DNA of 64,000 nt, taken from positions 930,001 to 994,000 of the forward strand of contig NZ_CAKAKH010000001.1 in assembly GCF_916618885.1 (NCBI RefSeq), written 5' to 3'. The stretch is from Marinilactibacillus sp. Marseille-P9653. GTDB taxonomy: Bacteria > Bacillota > Bacilli > Lactobacillales > Carnobacteriaceae_A. The notes beneath the pieces were generated by a model. It worked only from the letters and a program-made list of their open reading frames with translations, was not told where the DNA came from and did no database searches. Position 1 is the stretch's first letter. The number at the start of each line of letters is the position of its first letter. Below, piece after piece: positions 8,482 to 17,701 of this stretch. The position numbers and the translations under genes were made by a program.

Positions 8482-8518
8482 AAAATTAAATAAATGTTGA
8501 GAAAGTATAGGTGAAGAA

Positions 8519-9088
8519 GTGCAAGAGATAGTAGAGAATAAAGATATTCGTAAAATTCGTACGCGCAAGTATATCATTAATGCTTTCTTTGAAGTGTTAA
8601 AGAAAAAATCGTTTGAAACAATACGAATTAGTGATATTACAACAAAGGCTATGGTTAATAGAGCGACATTTTATAACCACTTTGCAGATAAATACGAATT
8701 ATTTGAAGTCGTTACAAAAGAAATCATTATGGAAAACGTCCGAAACCAACTTGCAGAAACTACTAACTTCTGCCAAAATACACTGACAAACGTATTTGTA
8801 GCATTAACAAACTATCATAATGAGTTGTATGCATTGTGCTCTTATAGCTATGATGAAATGGCTAGTATCAACGAAACGATTTTAAGAAAAGAAGTAGAAC
8901 AAGTTCTTTTTGAATCGTTGAAGTTAAAATACTCTGAAAAATCAAAACAAGAAATACAAAACATGGCTTCTATATTTAGTTGGATGCTTTATGGTGCAGC
9001 CTACGAGTGGAAAAATCAGAATGAACTAGATCCAGTAGCTTATTTTGCTCAAACGATGGAATCTATTGAGTCCATACTCAATGAATAG
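8519..9088 (+). CDS. TetR/AcrR-family transcriptional regulator
   Basis: The 189-aa protein has an N-terminal TetR helix-turn-helix (RKYIINAFFEVLKKKSFETIRISDITTKAMVNRATFYNHFADKYEL, about residues 16-60) and a helical ligand domain with a C-terminal TetR_C-like region. The start is a GTG at 8519 with a close AGGTGA; no better start exists before an in-frame stop at 8498. It is divergent from FMN reductase B and shares its operator region, so it probably represses both reductase copies and perhaps itself. The inducer is likely a quinone or electrophile (inference). Confidence 0.85.
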   Translation: MQEIVENKDIRKIRTRKYIINAFFEVLKKKSFETIRISDITTKAMVNRATFYNHFADKYELFEVVTKEIIMENVRNQLAETTNFCQNTLTNVFVALTNYHNELYALCSYSYDEMASINETILRKEVEQVLFESLKLKYSEKSKQEIQNMASIFSWMLYGAAYEWKNQNELDPVAYFAQTMESIESILNE

Positions 9089-9106
9089 AATAGATTCAAT
9101 AGTTCT

Positions 9107-9147
9107 AAACCAGAACAGATTATTTCAAATTTGTTCTGGTTTTTATT
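9107..9147 (+). terminator. Intrinsic terminator of tetR
   Basis: Perfect 11-bp arms (9107-9117, 9132-9142) followed by a T-rich tract. Confidence 0.88.
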
Positions 9148-9182
9148 TTGCTTTAAAAAATGCGATAATAGAAAAAAAGACA

Positions 9183-9191
9183 TGATATAAT
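9183..9191 (+). promoter_or_regulatory. Extended -10 promoter of corA
   Basis: TGATATAAT gives an extended -10 element about 33 nt before the corA ATG; no convincing -35 was seen. Confidence 0.5.
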
Positions 9192-9223
9192 GCTAAAGTC
9201 AAAGTATCTGAACGGAGAAAAAC

Positions 9224-10156
9224 ATGATATCCTATTATAAATTTGGAGAAGAAGTCAACAAAAGTACAAAAGCCGCTGCAGAGTGGATTTCAGTGACAAA
9301 TCCTACGAGTGAGGATATTGAATATTTGTCCGCGACATATGATCTTCCAAGAGATTTGTTTGTGTCAGAATATTTCCCTGAGAGTATTACAGAGATTGAG
9401 CAAATCGAATCAAGTGTATTAGGAGAATGTCTATTTGTAGTCTTGATTAACTACAATGAAATCGTTCCGCATTCTGTCGAAAAAGGTCTTTATCCAGTTA
9501 CTTTTATATTCAATGAAGATTTATTGATTACAATTGCGGATGAAAAGGATCAGTCTATTTTACCATCTATCCAAAATGAAGTTGATGCTGAAGTGAATTC
9601 GGGAGAACTGATCACGAGTTTTATTTTGAATATGTATCAATTGTACATTGCTGAATTGATCGATTTAAAGGTGCGCATCGATGATATCGACCAAAGGGCG
9701 AGAAATACAACGCAACGAGAAACACTGTTAGATTTGACAGATGCAGAGCGGGATATGGTTTTTTTGGAGCAAACATTAGATGATCAAAAGCAGACCATAC
9801 TTAATTTACTAGAGCGAGATTTGTTTAAAAAAATGGCAGTAGAAGAGCGAATAATCAAAGAAATTCATAAAAAAATCAGGAAATCTGATCGGTTAGTAGA
9901 AATTTATAGAGACTTGATTGATACCACGGGTGGACTGATTTCGGATATGATCGACAGTCGTCTAAATAGGATCATGGAGTTCTTGGATTCCGCCCAGTTG
10001 GTGATCGCTATTCCTACGCTAATATTCAGCCTATGGGGCATTAACACAGGTGGACTGTTTGGTACCGATACACCTTTAGGATCGCTAATAGTTGTGATTT
10101 TAGCGGCTGTCTTAGGTTTAGGAACGTATTTCTATCTAAAAAGAAAGGAATACTAA
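9224..10156 (+). CDS. CorA-family divalent cation transporter with GIN signature
   Basis: The 310-aa protein has a cytoplasmic alpha/beta N-terminal domain, a long helix region (about 130-245) and two C-terminal transmembrane helices (about 257-275 and 284-303), the standard CorA topology. The selectivity motif between the helices, normally GMN, reads GIN here (LWGINTGG). The basic tail KRKEY follows TM2. The expected role is Mg2+ (or Co2+/Ni2+) transport; the Met-to-Ile change could affect selectivity. The ribosome site is GGAG, 6 nt before the ATG. It is monocistronic. Confidence 0.85.
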   Translation: MISYYKFGEEVNKSTKAAAEWISVTNPTSEDIEYLSATYDLPRDLFVSEYFPESITEIEQIESSVLGECLFVVLINYNEIVPHSVEKGLYPVTFIFNEDLLITIADEKDQSILPSIQNEVDAEVNSGELITSFILNMYQLYIAELIDLKVRIDDIDQRARNTTQRETLLDLTDAERDMVFLEQTLDDQKQTILNLLERDLFKKMAVEERIIKEIHKKIRKSDRLVEIYRDLIDTTGGLISDMIDSRLNRIMEFLDSAQLVIAIPTLIFSLWGINTGGLFGTDTPLGSLIVVILAAVLGLGTYFYLKRKEY

Positions 10157-10194
10157 AAAACAGAGTCTCCTTAATGAGAAGGAGACTCTGTTTT
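10157..10194. terminator. Bidirectional terminator between corA and aldo/keto reductase
   Basis: Perfect 16-bp arms (10157-10172, 10179-10194), A-rich on one side and T-rich on the other. Confidence 0.95.
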
Positions 10195-10202
10195 GGGTTT
10201 AC

Positions 10203-11147
10203 TTATTTTAATTTAAAAGACGGTGGAAAGATATTTGCGATAAACTTGCATTCATCTTCCGTTAATTTGAAGTTAGCTGCTTCAAGATTTTGTTCCATTT
10301 GTTTACGATTTCGCGCACCAGGAATCACGGCATCTACGACATCTTTAGACAGATAATAGGCTAATACAATATTCTGTAGTCCTGTATTGTATTTTTCAGC
10401 TAAAGGTCTAATTTGTTCGACTTTTCCAAGTATTTCGCTATATGTTGGTTCTTGGAACTGAGGACGACTCTTTTGACGATCCGTTAGTTGAGTGTTCTGG
10501 TCGTATTTACCAGCTAAAAGTCCTGAAGCAAACGGGAAGTAAGGAATAAAGCTAATATTTTGTTCTTTATAATACTGGAATACTTTGCTTTCTGCTTCTT
10601 GATTCAGTAAATTGTATTCATCTTGTACAACATCGATATCCTGATGTACGTTTGCTTCTTTGATTTGATCAAATGAGAAATTCGAAACACCAATCGAACG
10701 AATTTTACCTTGTTCCTTCAGACGAGATAAAGCACCAATTGCTTCTGCTTTAGGCGTGTTTTCATCAGGGAAGTGGATATAGTAAAGGTCAATATAGTCC
10801 GTTTGTAGACGAGCTAAGCTATCTTCTACTTGCTTCGTCAGAAATTCAGGTGAGTTATTCAATTTCAATTCACCATCAACGTATTCATGCGCACCTTTTG
10901 TAGCAATCACGATATCTTGGCGTAAATTGTTCTTTTTAAGTGTTTCACCAATAATCGATTCAGATTTACCATCACCATAGATAAAAGCTGTATCGATAAA
11001 GTTCAATCCTTTATCAATGGCATCTAATAAAATATCGCCACCGTATTCTGTATTTGTTTCTGGATCGGCGTCACTAATTTTATTGGCACCTAAACCAATT
11101 GGATGTACTTTTAAACCGGATCTACCTAATGTCACAAATTCACTCAT
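10203..11147 (-). CDS. Aldo/keto reductase
   Basis: The 314-aa TIM-barrel oxidoreductase has the AKR tetrad in sequence: Asp and Tyr in NFIDTAFIYGDGKSE, Lys in IATKG and His in YYIHFPDE. The NADPH-binding end is PGARNRKQMEQNLEAA. It is of the YhdN/YccK type that reduces carbonyls or methylglyoxal; the substrate is not predictable. The ATG at 11147 has AGGAGA 6 nt upstream; the adjacent TTG at 11150 is too close. It is monocistronic. Confidence 0.87.
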   Translation of the reverse strand: MSEFVTLGRSGLKVHPIGLGANKISDADPETNTEYGGDILLDAIDKGLNFIDTAFIYGDGKSESIIGETLKKNNLRQDIVIATKGAHEYVDGELKLNNSPEFLTKQVEDSLARLQTDYIDLYYIHFPDENTPKAEAIGALSRLKEQGKIRSIGVSNFSFDQIKEANVHQDIDVVQDEYNLLNQEAESKVFQYYKEQNISFIPYFPFASGLLAGKYDQNTQLTDRQKSRPQFQEPTYSEILGKVEQIRPLAEKYNTGLQNIVLAYYLSKDVVDAVIPGARNRKQMEQNLEAANFKLTEDECKFIANIFPPSFKLK

Positions 11148-11301
11148 CAAATCTCTCCTTTAAATGGTTTCTAGTTCTTATTATATAGTAAAGAAATTCA
11201 AAAATCAGAATGATTTGCTCGCGTCAATATAATAGTTGCAATTATAGATAAAGAAGGTTATTTTAAGGTAAGTAATTACTTAATACCAAGGAGGAAACAA
11301 T

Positions 11302-11475
11302 ATGGATAAAAAATTAAGAAGGTCCAGAACAGACCGATGGTTTTCAGGAGTATGTGGAGGCATCGCAGAATATTTTGATATACCATCAATTGCGGTTAGA
11401 CTTGGTTTTCTTATATTGTCACCAACGTTGTTAATTTATATTATTCTAGCAGTGTTAATTCCTGAAGAAGATTAA
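11302..11475 (+). CDS. PspC-domain mini membrane protein, 57 aa
   Basis: A short ORF starting at the ATG at 11302 behind AAGGAGG encodes a complete stand-alone PspC domain: basic N terminus, then RWFSGVCGGIAEYFDIP (the PspC core), AVRLGF, and one hydrophobic helix ending in PEED. PspC-type proteins in Gram-positives act at the membrane in envelope stress; minimal single-domain copies are common in lactobacilli and carnobacteria. It is isolated, between a divergent gene and a terminator. Confidence 0.88.
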   Translation: MDKKLRRSRTDRWFSGVCGGIAEYFDIPSIAVRLGFLILSPTLLIYIILAVLIPEED

Positions 11476-11488
11476 TGTGTAAAAATAT

Positions 11489-11533
11489 AAAAATCTTTCG
11501 TGGGGAATCTAAAACCTTGCGAGGGATTTTTTG
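11489..11533 (+). terminator. Intrinsic terminator of the PspC gene
   Basis: Twelve-base arms (11489-11500, 11520-11531), partly G-U paired, ending in a T run. Confidence 0.65.
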
Positions 11534-11614
11534 TCTTTAAAGATATATTTTTGTAAAGTAGACTGCTATACTAATTTTATCCCAACAGGGGAATTATTTA
11601 AAGCAGGTGAATAT

Positions 11615-12055
11615 ATGGATAATCTTACGATAAGAAAAATCACGACTGAAGATGCTGAGTATCAAGGATCTCTAACATTAAGAGATAAAGTATTAAGAAA
11701 GCCCCTAGGTATTAGTTTAGAACAAGAAGCGAAATCATCTGAAGAAGACGCGCGCCATTTTGTGGCAATCTTAGAAGGTAAAGTTATTGGGACGCTGTTT
11801 CTTATAGAAACAGAAGATCAAATCTATCAAATGAGGCAAGTGGCAGTCGATCAAGACTATCAAGGGAAATCGATTGGAAAGCAATTAGTGATTGAAGCTG
11901 AAAAGTGGGCAAAAGATTTTGGTGTAAAGAAAATCTGGATGCACGCCAGACAAAATGCTTGGCCATTTTATGAAGCATTAGGCTATTTTTATACAAGTGA
12001 CGAGTATATACAAATAGGTATCGTTCACAAAACAATGGAAAAGGTATTCAAATAA
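11615..12055 (+). CDS. GNAT-family N-acetyltransferase
   Basis: The 146-aa protein has the GNAT acetyl-CoA site: MRQVAVDQDYQGKSIGKQLVIEAEKWA (motif A, with the Q-G-x-G/S loop) and a C-terminal WPFYEALGYF (motif B). The ATG at 11615 follows AGGTGA by 6 nt; an upstream in-frame start at 11531 runs through the terminator and lacks a ribosome site. It resembles the ElaA/YjcF-like small GNATs. The substrate is unknown. Confidence 0.85.
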   Translation: MDNLTIRKITTEDAEYQGSLTLRDKVLRKPLGISLEQEAKSSEEDARHFVAILEGKVIGTLFLIETEDQIYQMRQVAVDQDYQGKSIGKQLVIEAEKWAKDFGVKKIWMHARQNAWPFYEALGYFYTSDEYIQIGIVHKTMEKVFK

Positions 12056-12057
12056 GT

Positions 12058-12102
12058 AAAAAGCAGGTCGTTTCTCAAAATCGAGAAGCTACCTGCTTTT
12101 TT
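12058..12102. terminator. Terminator between GNAT and AEC genes
   Basis: A long stem (outer arms 12058-12068 and 12091-12101, with inner pairing) flanked by A and T runs; it probably works in both directions. Confidence 0.88.
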
Positions 12103-12126
12103 AAGTCCCTTATCTTACGTTTTGTA

Positions 12127-13038
12127 TTATGCAAGTAAGGTCAAAGCAATTGTCATGAGTACTAAGGAAACAATCATGCTGACGGATGAAAGAAAACTGG
12201 AAGTAGAGCGTTCATTTCCGTAAATAATCATGTTGATTGTCGATACCGTTCCTACCGGTGCAAGTAAAACTAACACAAGAGACAGTCTAACAAGTTCAGG
12301 AAGTGGTAATAAAAAGTAAAAACCAACAGCGATTGGAATGACTAATGCATAACGGATGGAAAGGACATTGGCTATTTTTTTAAGTGAACGCTTGTCAATT
12401 TCGATTTCAAGGTAAAGACCAATCATAAACATCGATAAAAAAGCATTTCCACTCGCAAAAAGCTGAACGACAGAAGTAACACTTGTAGGTACAGTAATGC
12501 CGATGAGTGCCAATAGTAGCATGATAGAATACGTCGTGAAAGCTGGTGAATGAAATAAACGAAGGACTCTTTTCAAGTAGCTCGACTCTTCACGTTCTTG
12601 CCCAAGTACATTATCTACAATCATTGGCGATCCGCCAAACAGCATAAGTGCATTCCCCATATCAAAACTACCAATAAAGGGAATCGCAGCGGGAAAGAGA
12701 CCTTGAACAAAGGGAATGGTGAAGTTACCAATATTGAATCCCCCCTGAGAAAACATCATCATGGAACGTTCAGGTAGGCTTTTCTTTCTCCAGAATAACC
12801 CACCTGCAAGAATTAAGCCAATATTGCAGAATAAGCCAAGCCCAATCATGATAAATAATAAAACATCTACTTGTACAGCATTAAAACCAATAATGATTGT
12901 AGCAGGAAGTGTAATATTTAATACGATCTTTTGTAAAATTGTACCGTCGGTTGATCTTAATATGCCAGCTTTTTTAAAGAGGTAGGCGATGAATACAACG
13001 AGTAAAAAGCTAAAGGATTGCAAGAAAATCGATGCCAT
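12127..13038 (-). CDS. AEC-family transporter (auxin efflux carrier type permease)
   Basis: The 303-aa integral membrane protein has about ten hydrophobic segments in two halves, with the family's GGFNIGNFTIPFVQGLFP and APVGTVSTINMIIYGNERS near the two unwound helices. AEC proteins of lactic acid bacteria export or import small organic acids; some act as malate permeases. The ATG at 13038 is preceded by AAGGAG at the right distance, whereas the upstream ATG at 13110 lacks one. No neighbouring enzyme suggests a substrate. Confidence 0.82.
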   Translation of the reverse strand: MASIFLQSFSFLLVVFIAYLFKKAGILRSTDGTILQKIVLNITLPATIIIGFNAVQVDVLLFIMIGLGLFCNIGLILAGGLFWRKKSLPERSMMMFSQGGFNIGNFTIPFVQGLFPAAIPFIGSFDMGNALMLFGGSPMIVDNVLGQEREESSYLKRVLRLFHSPAFTTYSIMLLLALIGITVPTSVTSVVQLFASGNAFLSMFMIGLYLEIEIDKRSLKKIANVLSIRYALVIPIAVGFYFLLPLPELVRLSLVLVLLAPVGTVSTINMIIYGNERSTSSFLSSVSMIVSLVLMTIALTLLA

Positions 13039-13128
13039 ATAGACAAACTCCTTCATTTTATTTTGTAAGAGTACATAGTTTATCATAATGGCTTGAGTAA
13101 GATTGTTCAAGACATTCGATATTGATCT

Positions 13129-13170
13129 AAAAAAGCATGTCCTCCAATTTTTTGGAGGACATGCTTTTTT
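13129..13170 (-). terminator. Intrinsic terminator of chemoreceptor 1
   Basis: Perfect 18-bp arms (13129-13146, 13153-13170) with A/T tails, lying just downstream of the chemoreceptor gene on the minus strand. Confidence 0.95.
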
Positions 13171-13187
13171 TAAACGACAATACTTGA

Positions 13188-14945
13188 TTAGACGTCGAAG
13201 ACTTGCATTTGATTTTCCAGATCTTGTGCAATCTCAACTAATTGAGAAATTTTTCCACCGTCTCCAGCGATTTCTTCCATTGAGCTACTAATTTGTTGTG
13301 TAGCAGCAGAAGTTTCTTCTACGCCGGCTGCTGATTCCTCAGAAACAGAAGCGACTTCTTCGATTGAAGCATTCATTTCGTCTGTATTTGTCTTAATCTC
13401 TGATAAGTTTGTATTGATAATATCTACGCTAGCCGCTACATTGTCTAAAGATTTAGAGATTTGTTTGAATGTGTCTCCGGTAGCTTTAATTTGTGTGGTT
13501 CCACTTTGGACTTCAGCGTAACCTTCCTGAAGTGAGTCACTAACGTTTTTAGATTCAATCTGTATCGTTTGAACAAAACCGGTAATTTCAGATACTGAGA
13601 CATCTACTTGTTCTGCTAGCTTACGAACTTCGTCAGCAACAACAGCGAAGCCTTTTCCATGTTCGCCAGCACGAGCGGCTTCAATAGCAGCATTTAGTGC
13701 TAATAAGTTCGTTTGATCAGCAACGTTTTGAATGATTTCAACTAATTTTGAAATTTCTTGTGTTTGTGTATCAAGTTGGTCTACTTTTTCAACAGATTGT
13801 TTCACGATTTCATTGATTTTGGCCATCTGGCTTTCAGAAGACTCCATCAATGTACGGCCATTGTTTGTTTCATCCATGACCTTGTTTGATAGTATTTTGA
13901 TGTATTGACCGTTTTCAGTTGTTGTATCTACTTTTTTGGAAAAATCATGCATGATTGTAGATAATTTACTTGCCGTATTCGCTTGGCTCTCAGAACCTTC
14001 TGAAAGTTCTTGCATCGTCATAGCGACTTGATCTGTTCCTGAAACGACTTCTGATGAAGTATCGAATAATTCTTTAGTGTTGTACGACAACGTATGAGAA
14101 ACATCTGATATGCTGCCAACAAGTGCTTTTAAGCGGTCTTGCATGATATTTGTAGATTCCGATAATTGACCAGTCTCGTCTTGTGAAAGAATCGGAAGGT
14201 GAGGGTTGTTTAGTTTTCCTCTACGAACAATATCCATACGATTCATTACAGCTTTAATAGGTGTTGAGATAGCACGAGAGGTAAGTATTGCAACAATAAC
14301 GCCTAACAAAATAACAACGATTGCGCTCACAATATTAGTTATAAAGGTGGATTTTACAATAGTTAAAACATCTGAGCCAGCTTGTTCGATAATTTCTTCT
14401 CTAGTAATAGAAGCACCAGAAAGTTCTTCAATCATAGCCGTTGTGGTAGGAGACAAAGCGTTCATATTCTGTAAAGCTTGTTCCGGATCTCCGCCGTCGT
14501 AAACAGCAATAACATCGTTGATTAGTGCTTCAGACCATTCTTGGTGTGTCACAATAAGTGCATCGGCTGTTTCAGATTCAGACATTTCTCCGATTCTTTC
14601 GAAGTAAGGCATTGCAGCAGCGGTATTATCACCAACTCTACTTTTAAAGAAAGCATCACCGGTTGCAAGGTAGCTTCTAACGTTATAGGCGCGTCTCGTT
14701 ACGGAGAATGCAGCCCTTTCATCGGCAATCATTAGAGGAACGTGATATTCAACCATTGCTTCGGTATCTTTTTGAATTTTTTGACTCGAAAAAGAGGTAG
14801 CCGTTACTAAAACGATAACTAAAAATAGTACGATACCAAATCCAAATAATATTCTGGATTGTAAACTTTTGAATTTAATCCAGCTTTTCTTTTCTTTGTT
14901 CTCTTTATTTCTTTTTTGTTTGACCTTTTTTTCTTCTGCTGCCAT
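13188..14945 (-). CDS. Methyl-accepting chemotaxis protein 1
   Basis: The 585-aa receptor has a strongly basic N-terminal tail, TM1 (about residues 30-50), a four-helix-bundle outside sensor (about 52-190), TM2 (about 198-222), a HAMP domain ([18 protein letters not shown]...) and a long signalling coiled coil. The hairpin tip [20 protein letters not shown], which binds CheA/CheW, is intact. There is no C-terminal CheR-tethering pentapeptide. AGGAG lies 9 nt before the ATG. It is paralogous to the next gene and transcribed singly from a candidate flagellar promoter about 250 nt upstream. Confidence 0.93.
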   Translation of the reverse strand: MAAEEKKVKQKRNKENKEKKSWIKFKSLQSRILFGFGIVLFLVIVLVTATSFSSQKIQKDTEAMVEYHVPLMIADERAAFSVTRRAYNVRSYLATGDAFFKSRVGDNTAAAMPYFERIGEMSESETADALIVTHQEWSEALINDVIAVYDGGDPEQALQNMNALSPTTTAMIEELSGASITREEIIEQAGSDVLTIVKSTFITNIVSAIVVILLGVIVAILTSRAISTPIKAVMNRMDIVRRGKLNNPHLPILSQDETGQLSESTNIMQDRLKALVGSISDVSHTLSYNTKELFDTSSEVVSGTDQVAMTMQELSEGSESQANTASKLSTIMHDFSKKVDTTTENGQYIKILSNKVMDETNNGRTLMESSESQMAKINEIVKQSVEKVDQLDTQTQEISKLVEIIQNVADQTNLLALNAAIEAARAGEHGKGFAVVADEVRKLAEQVDVSVSEITGFVQTIQIESKNVSDSLQEGYAEVQSGTTQIKATGDTFKQISKSLDNVAASVDIINTNLSEIKTNTDEMNASIEEVASVSEESAAGVEETSAATQQISSSMEEIAGDGGKISQLVEIAQDLENQMQVFDV

Positions 14946-15206
14946 TCTTCTATCTCCTTTTTCTTTGCTCCTTACAAACTATTTACCGAACCCGCTCATA
15001 TGTACGTAGTGGAAAGATGAGTATCCACAAAAGTTGAGAGCTTTGCCAATAAATGAACTTAGTTTTACAGATGTTGAGCTTAAGTAAGAGAGCAAATGGA
15101 AAACGATTAGCTGATCTAGGTGAAATGATAATAAGTATGGGTGAGTACTTAATTAGCAATTACGTAGTACAACTATTTAGTTAATCATCTAACTCCACGA
15201 AAGTCA

Positions 15207-15233
15207 TTATCGGAACAAATTAGATAAAATTAA
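15207..15233 (-). promoter_or_regulatory. Candidate sigma-D (sigma-28) promoter of chemoreceptor 1
   Basis: On the minus strand TTAA (15230-15233), a 15-nt spacer and TCCGATAA (15207-15214) match the Bacillus sigma-D consensus TAAA-N15-GCCGATAT closely. It implies a leader of about 250 nt in the otherwise gene-free 14946-15296 interval. Confidence 0.6.
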
Positions 15234-15296
15234 CATTTAAGTCCATTATAATTTTTATTTTACGAGAAAATTTGTTTTCAAACATTTAAGTAGCAT

Positions 15297-15332
15297 AAAA
15301 AAACTCTGTCCCTCCTAGAGAGAAACAGAGTT
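15297..15332 (-). terminator. Intrinsic terminator of chemoreceptor 2
   Basis: Arms 15302-15309 and 15325-15332, preceded on the plus strand by an A run (a U run on the transcript). Confidence 0.8.
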
Positions 15333-15341
15333 GAATAGTAT

Positions 15342-17102
15342 TTAAATTTGAAATCCTTTGACTAAGTTGTCCATATTCTGAGCAAGTTCAACTAATTGGG
15401 AAACCTTGCCGCCATCTCCAGCAATTTCTTCCATTGAACTATTGATTTGCTGAGTAGCAGCAGATGTTTCTTCTACACCTGCAGCTGATTCTTCCGATAC
15501 AGAAGCAACTTCTTCAATTGAAGCGTTCATATCATCGGTATGACTCTTAATTTCTGTCAGGTTTGAATTAATGGTAATGATACTGCTAGCTACATCGCTT
15601 AATGAGTGACTGATTTGATTAAAGGTTCCAGCAGTTGATTTGATTTGAGAAGTGCCACTTTCAACTTCAGCATAACCTTTTTTCAATGACTCACTAACGC
15701 CTTTGGATTCAACTTGAATGGCTTGAACAAAGCCAGTGATTTCGTTCACAGAAACTTCAACTTGTTCAGCAAGCTTGCGTACTTCATCAGCTACGACTGC
15801 AAATCCTTTTCCGTGATCTCCAGCTCTAGCGGCTTCGATAGCAGCATTCAAAGCAAGCAAGTTCGTTTGGTTCGCAACGTTTTGAATAATTTCAACCAAC
15901 TTGGAAATTTCTTGAGTCTGATGATCTAATTGATCTACTTTTGAAACGGATTGTTTTACGATATCATTGATTTTTTGCATCTGAGCTTCTGAAGTGGCCA
16001 TCATTGATGTACCATTTGCAGTTTCTTCGATCACTTTAGCAGATAGACGATTGATATTTTGACCATTTTCAGTCGTTGAAGCGACTTTTTCAGAAAAACT
16101 TTCCATGATGCTAGCAAGTTTACTTGCTGTGTTTGCCTGGTTCTCAGAACCTTCAGATAATTCTTGCATTGTCATAGCAACTTGATCTGTACCAGACATA
16201 ACTTCAGATGACGTTTCAGATAACTCTTTACTATTATAAGTCAATAGGTAAGAGACTTCAGAAATATTGGATATCATATCTTTTAAAGTATCTTGCATGC
16301 CGTTTGCAGCTTCAGCAAGTTTACCTGTTTCATCTCGACTATCAATGACTAGATGATCACCTTTTAGGTTTCCATCTTTAATCTCAGTCACTTTTTTCAT
16401 CACATGTTTGATTGGGATAGAGATAGAACGAGCGGTCAGTATGGCTACAGCTATTGCTAAAATAATGACTAAGATGGCTACAACAATATTGACGATAAAC
16501 GAAAAATCACTAATTTCTTTGATGTTTTCTCCAGCCTCAAAAATTAGCTGCTCTCGCTCTTTCGCAGCAGCTGAAAATCCATCTAACATCTGTGTAGTAG
16601 TAGCAGACATATTGTCGAGATTTGCTATAGCTTGTTCTTCATCGCCATTCTGGTAAACATAAAGAACATCATTTAAAATATCTTCAGTCCAAGCGTCGTG
16701 CGTTTGAGATAAGTTATATATTGTTTCAGAGTCTGATAACGACGTCAGAGTTTCCATGTATGGTTTGACTGCTTCAGAACTTTCTATGAACATATCGATA
16801 TAATTTTCTCTTCCAGTCATTAAGTATGCACGAACGTTCGTTGAACGTCTGGCAATTGAAAACCCAACGCGTTCGTCCGCAATCATTAAAGGGACTTCAT
16901 GTTCAATTAATAATCTAGTTTCTGCATCTGTCTTTCTATCCATCATACTGCTTTCAATAATAAGTCCAATAACTAATAAAACAACTAAACCAAAACCAAA
17001 TAATATTTTTGCCTGTAAACTGCGAAATTTGAATGGTTTTCCAAATTTCTTTTTCTCTTTAACCTTTTGACTATGTGTTACTCCATTTGTGGTTGCTTCC
17101 AT
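15342..17102 (-). CDS. Methyl-accepting chemotaxis protein 2
   Basis: The 586-aa receptor has the same layout as its neighbour: basic tail, TM1, periplasm-like four-helix sensor, TM2, HAMP ([18 protein letters not shown]) and signalling domain with [20 protein letters not shown]. The cytoplasmic halves are near-identical between the paralogs, while the sensors are alike but diverged, so the pair probably recognises related ligands. The ATG at 17102 is chosen; an in-frame GTG at 17114 overlaps the AAGGAG ribosome site. A sigma-D-like promoter lies directly upstream. Confidence 0.92.
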   Translation of the reverse strand: MEATTNGVTHSQKVKEKKKFGKPFKFRSLQAKILFGFGLVVLLVIGLIIESSMMDRKTDAETRLLIEHEVPLMIADERVGFSIARRSTNVRAYLMTGRENYIDMFIESSEAVKPYMETLTSLSDSETIYNLSQTHDAWTEDILNDVLYVYQNGDEEQAIANLDNMSATTTQMLDGFSAAAKEREQLIFEAGENIKEISDFSFIVNIVVAILVIILAIAVAILTARSISIPIKHVMKKVTEIKDGNLKGDHLVIDSRDETGKLAEAANGMQDTLKDMISNISEVSYLLTYNSKELSETSSEVMSGTDQVAMTMQELSEGSENQANTASKLASIMESFSEKVASTTENGQNINRLSAKVIEETANGTSMMATSEAQMQKINDIVKQSVSKVDQLDHQTQEISKLVEIIQNVANQTNLLALNAAIEAARAGDHGKGFAVVADEVRKLAEQVEVSVNEITGFVQAIQVESKGVSESLKKGYAEVESGTSQIKSTAGTFNQISHSLSDVASSIITINSNLTEIKSHTDDMNASIEEVASVSEESAAGVEETSAATQQINSSMEEIAGDGGKVSQLVELAQNMDNLVKGFQI

Positions 17103-17127
17103 TTTATCAATCACTCCTTCCTAGTTA

Positions 17128-17154
17128 TTATCGGTAGATCAATAGAAGAATTTA
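17128..17154 (-). promoter_or_regulatory. Sigma-D (sigma-28) promoter of chemoreceptor 2
   Basis: On the minus strand TAAA (17151-17154), exactly 15 nt, then ACCGATAA (17128-17135): a near-consensus flagellar promoter about 25 nt before the start codon. Confidence 0.75.
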
Positions 17155-17212
17155 GTGGAAGTATAGGAGTTGGTGATAGATTGTAAGCACTAATAGAAAG
17201 TAAGTAGTTCTT

Positions 17213-17242
17213 TATGTATTATACATATGTGTATAATACATA
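17213..17242. repeat. 30-bp palindrome upstream of chemoreceptor 2
   Basis: Perfect 13-bp arms TATGTATTATACA (17213-17225) and TGTATAATACATA (17230-17242) with a 4-nt centre. There is no T run, and it lies about 60 bp upstream of the sigma-D promoter in the divergent mcp/crtM region. The remaining bases of 17103-17530 hold nothing else that I can name. Confidence 0.55.
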
Positions 17243-17541
17243 GTATGTTTTGTATTGCACTTGCAAATTTATGCAAACTCAGTCTTCATAGTCATGAGTT
17301 CTTATGCGTAGAAACAGCATTTTTAGATAACGGATGATATATGTATGCAATAAAGTCCAAATAAATAAATATAACTACATGTATGAATTCGTCATTTTTT
17401 TAAGCAAATTAGGATTAAAATAACGAGAAGGTTGTTGTGAACAAAAAAAGACACTGAAAAATACCAATTGTTTTGTTACTTGCAAGTCTTTTATCGAAAT
17501 CAATCGATCAATTTTTAATGAATTAAATCGTTGAACACTTT

Positions 17542-17569
17542 TTGATAACGGGTAATATGTTAATATAAA
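17542..17569 (+). promoter_or_regulatory. Candidate promoter of the crt operon
   Basis: TTGATA (17542-17547), 16 bp, TATAAA (17564-17569). Transcription from near 17576 gives a leader of about 125 nt to the strong ribosome site at 17688-17694. Confidence 0.55.
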
Positions 17570-17701
17570 GTAAAGGTTCCTATCTTGAGAAAATTAAAGA
17601 CTTCTGGTAGGGAAAAACTCTTGTTTAATATAAAATTAGATACATATTGCCTAAAATTTATTTTGTGCAGACTATCTAATCCATTTCGAGGAGGAAGTGA
17701 A

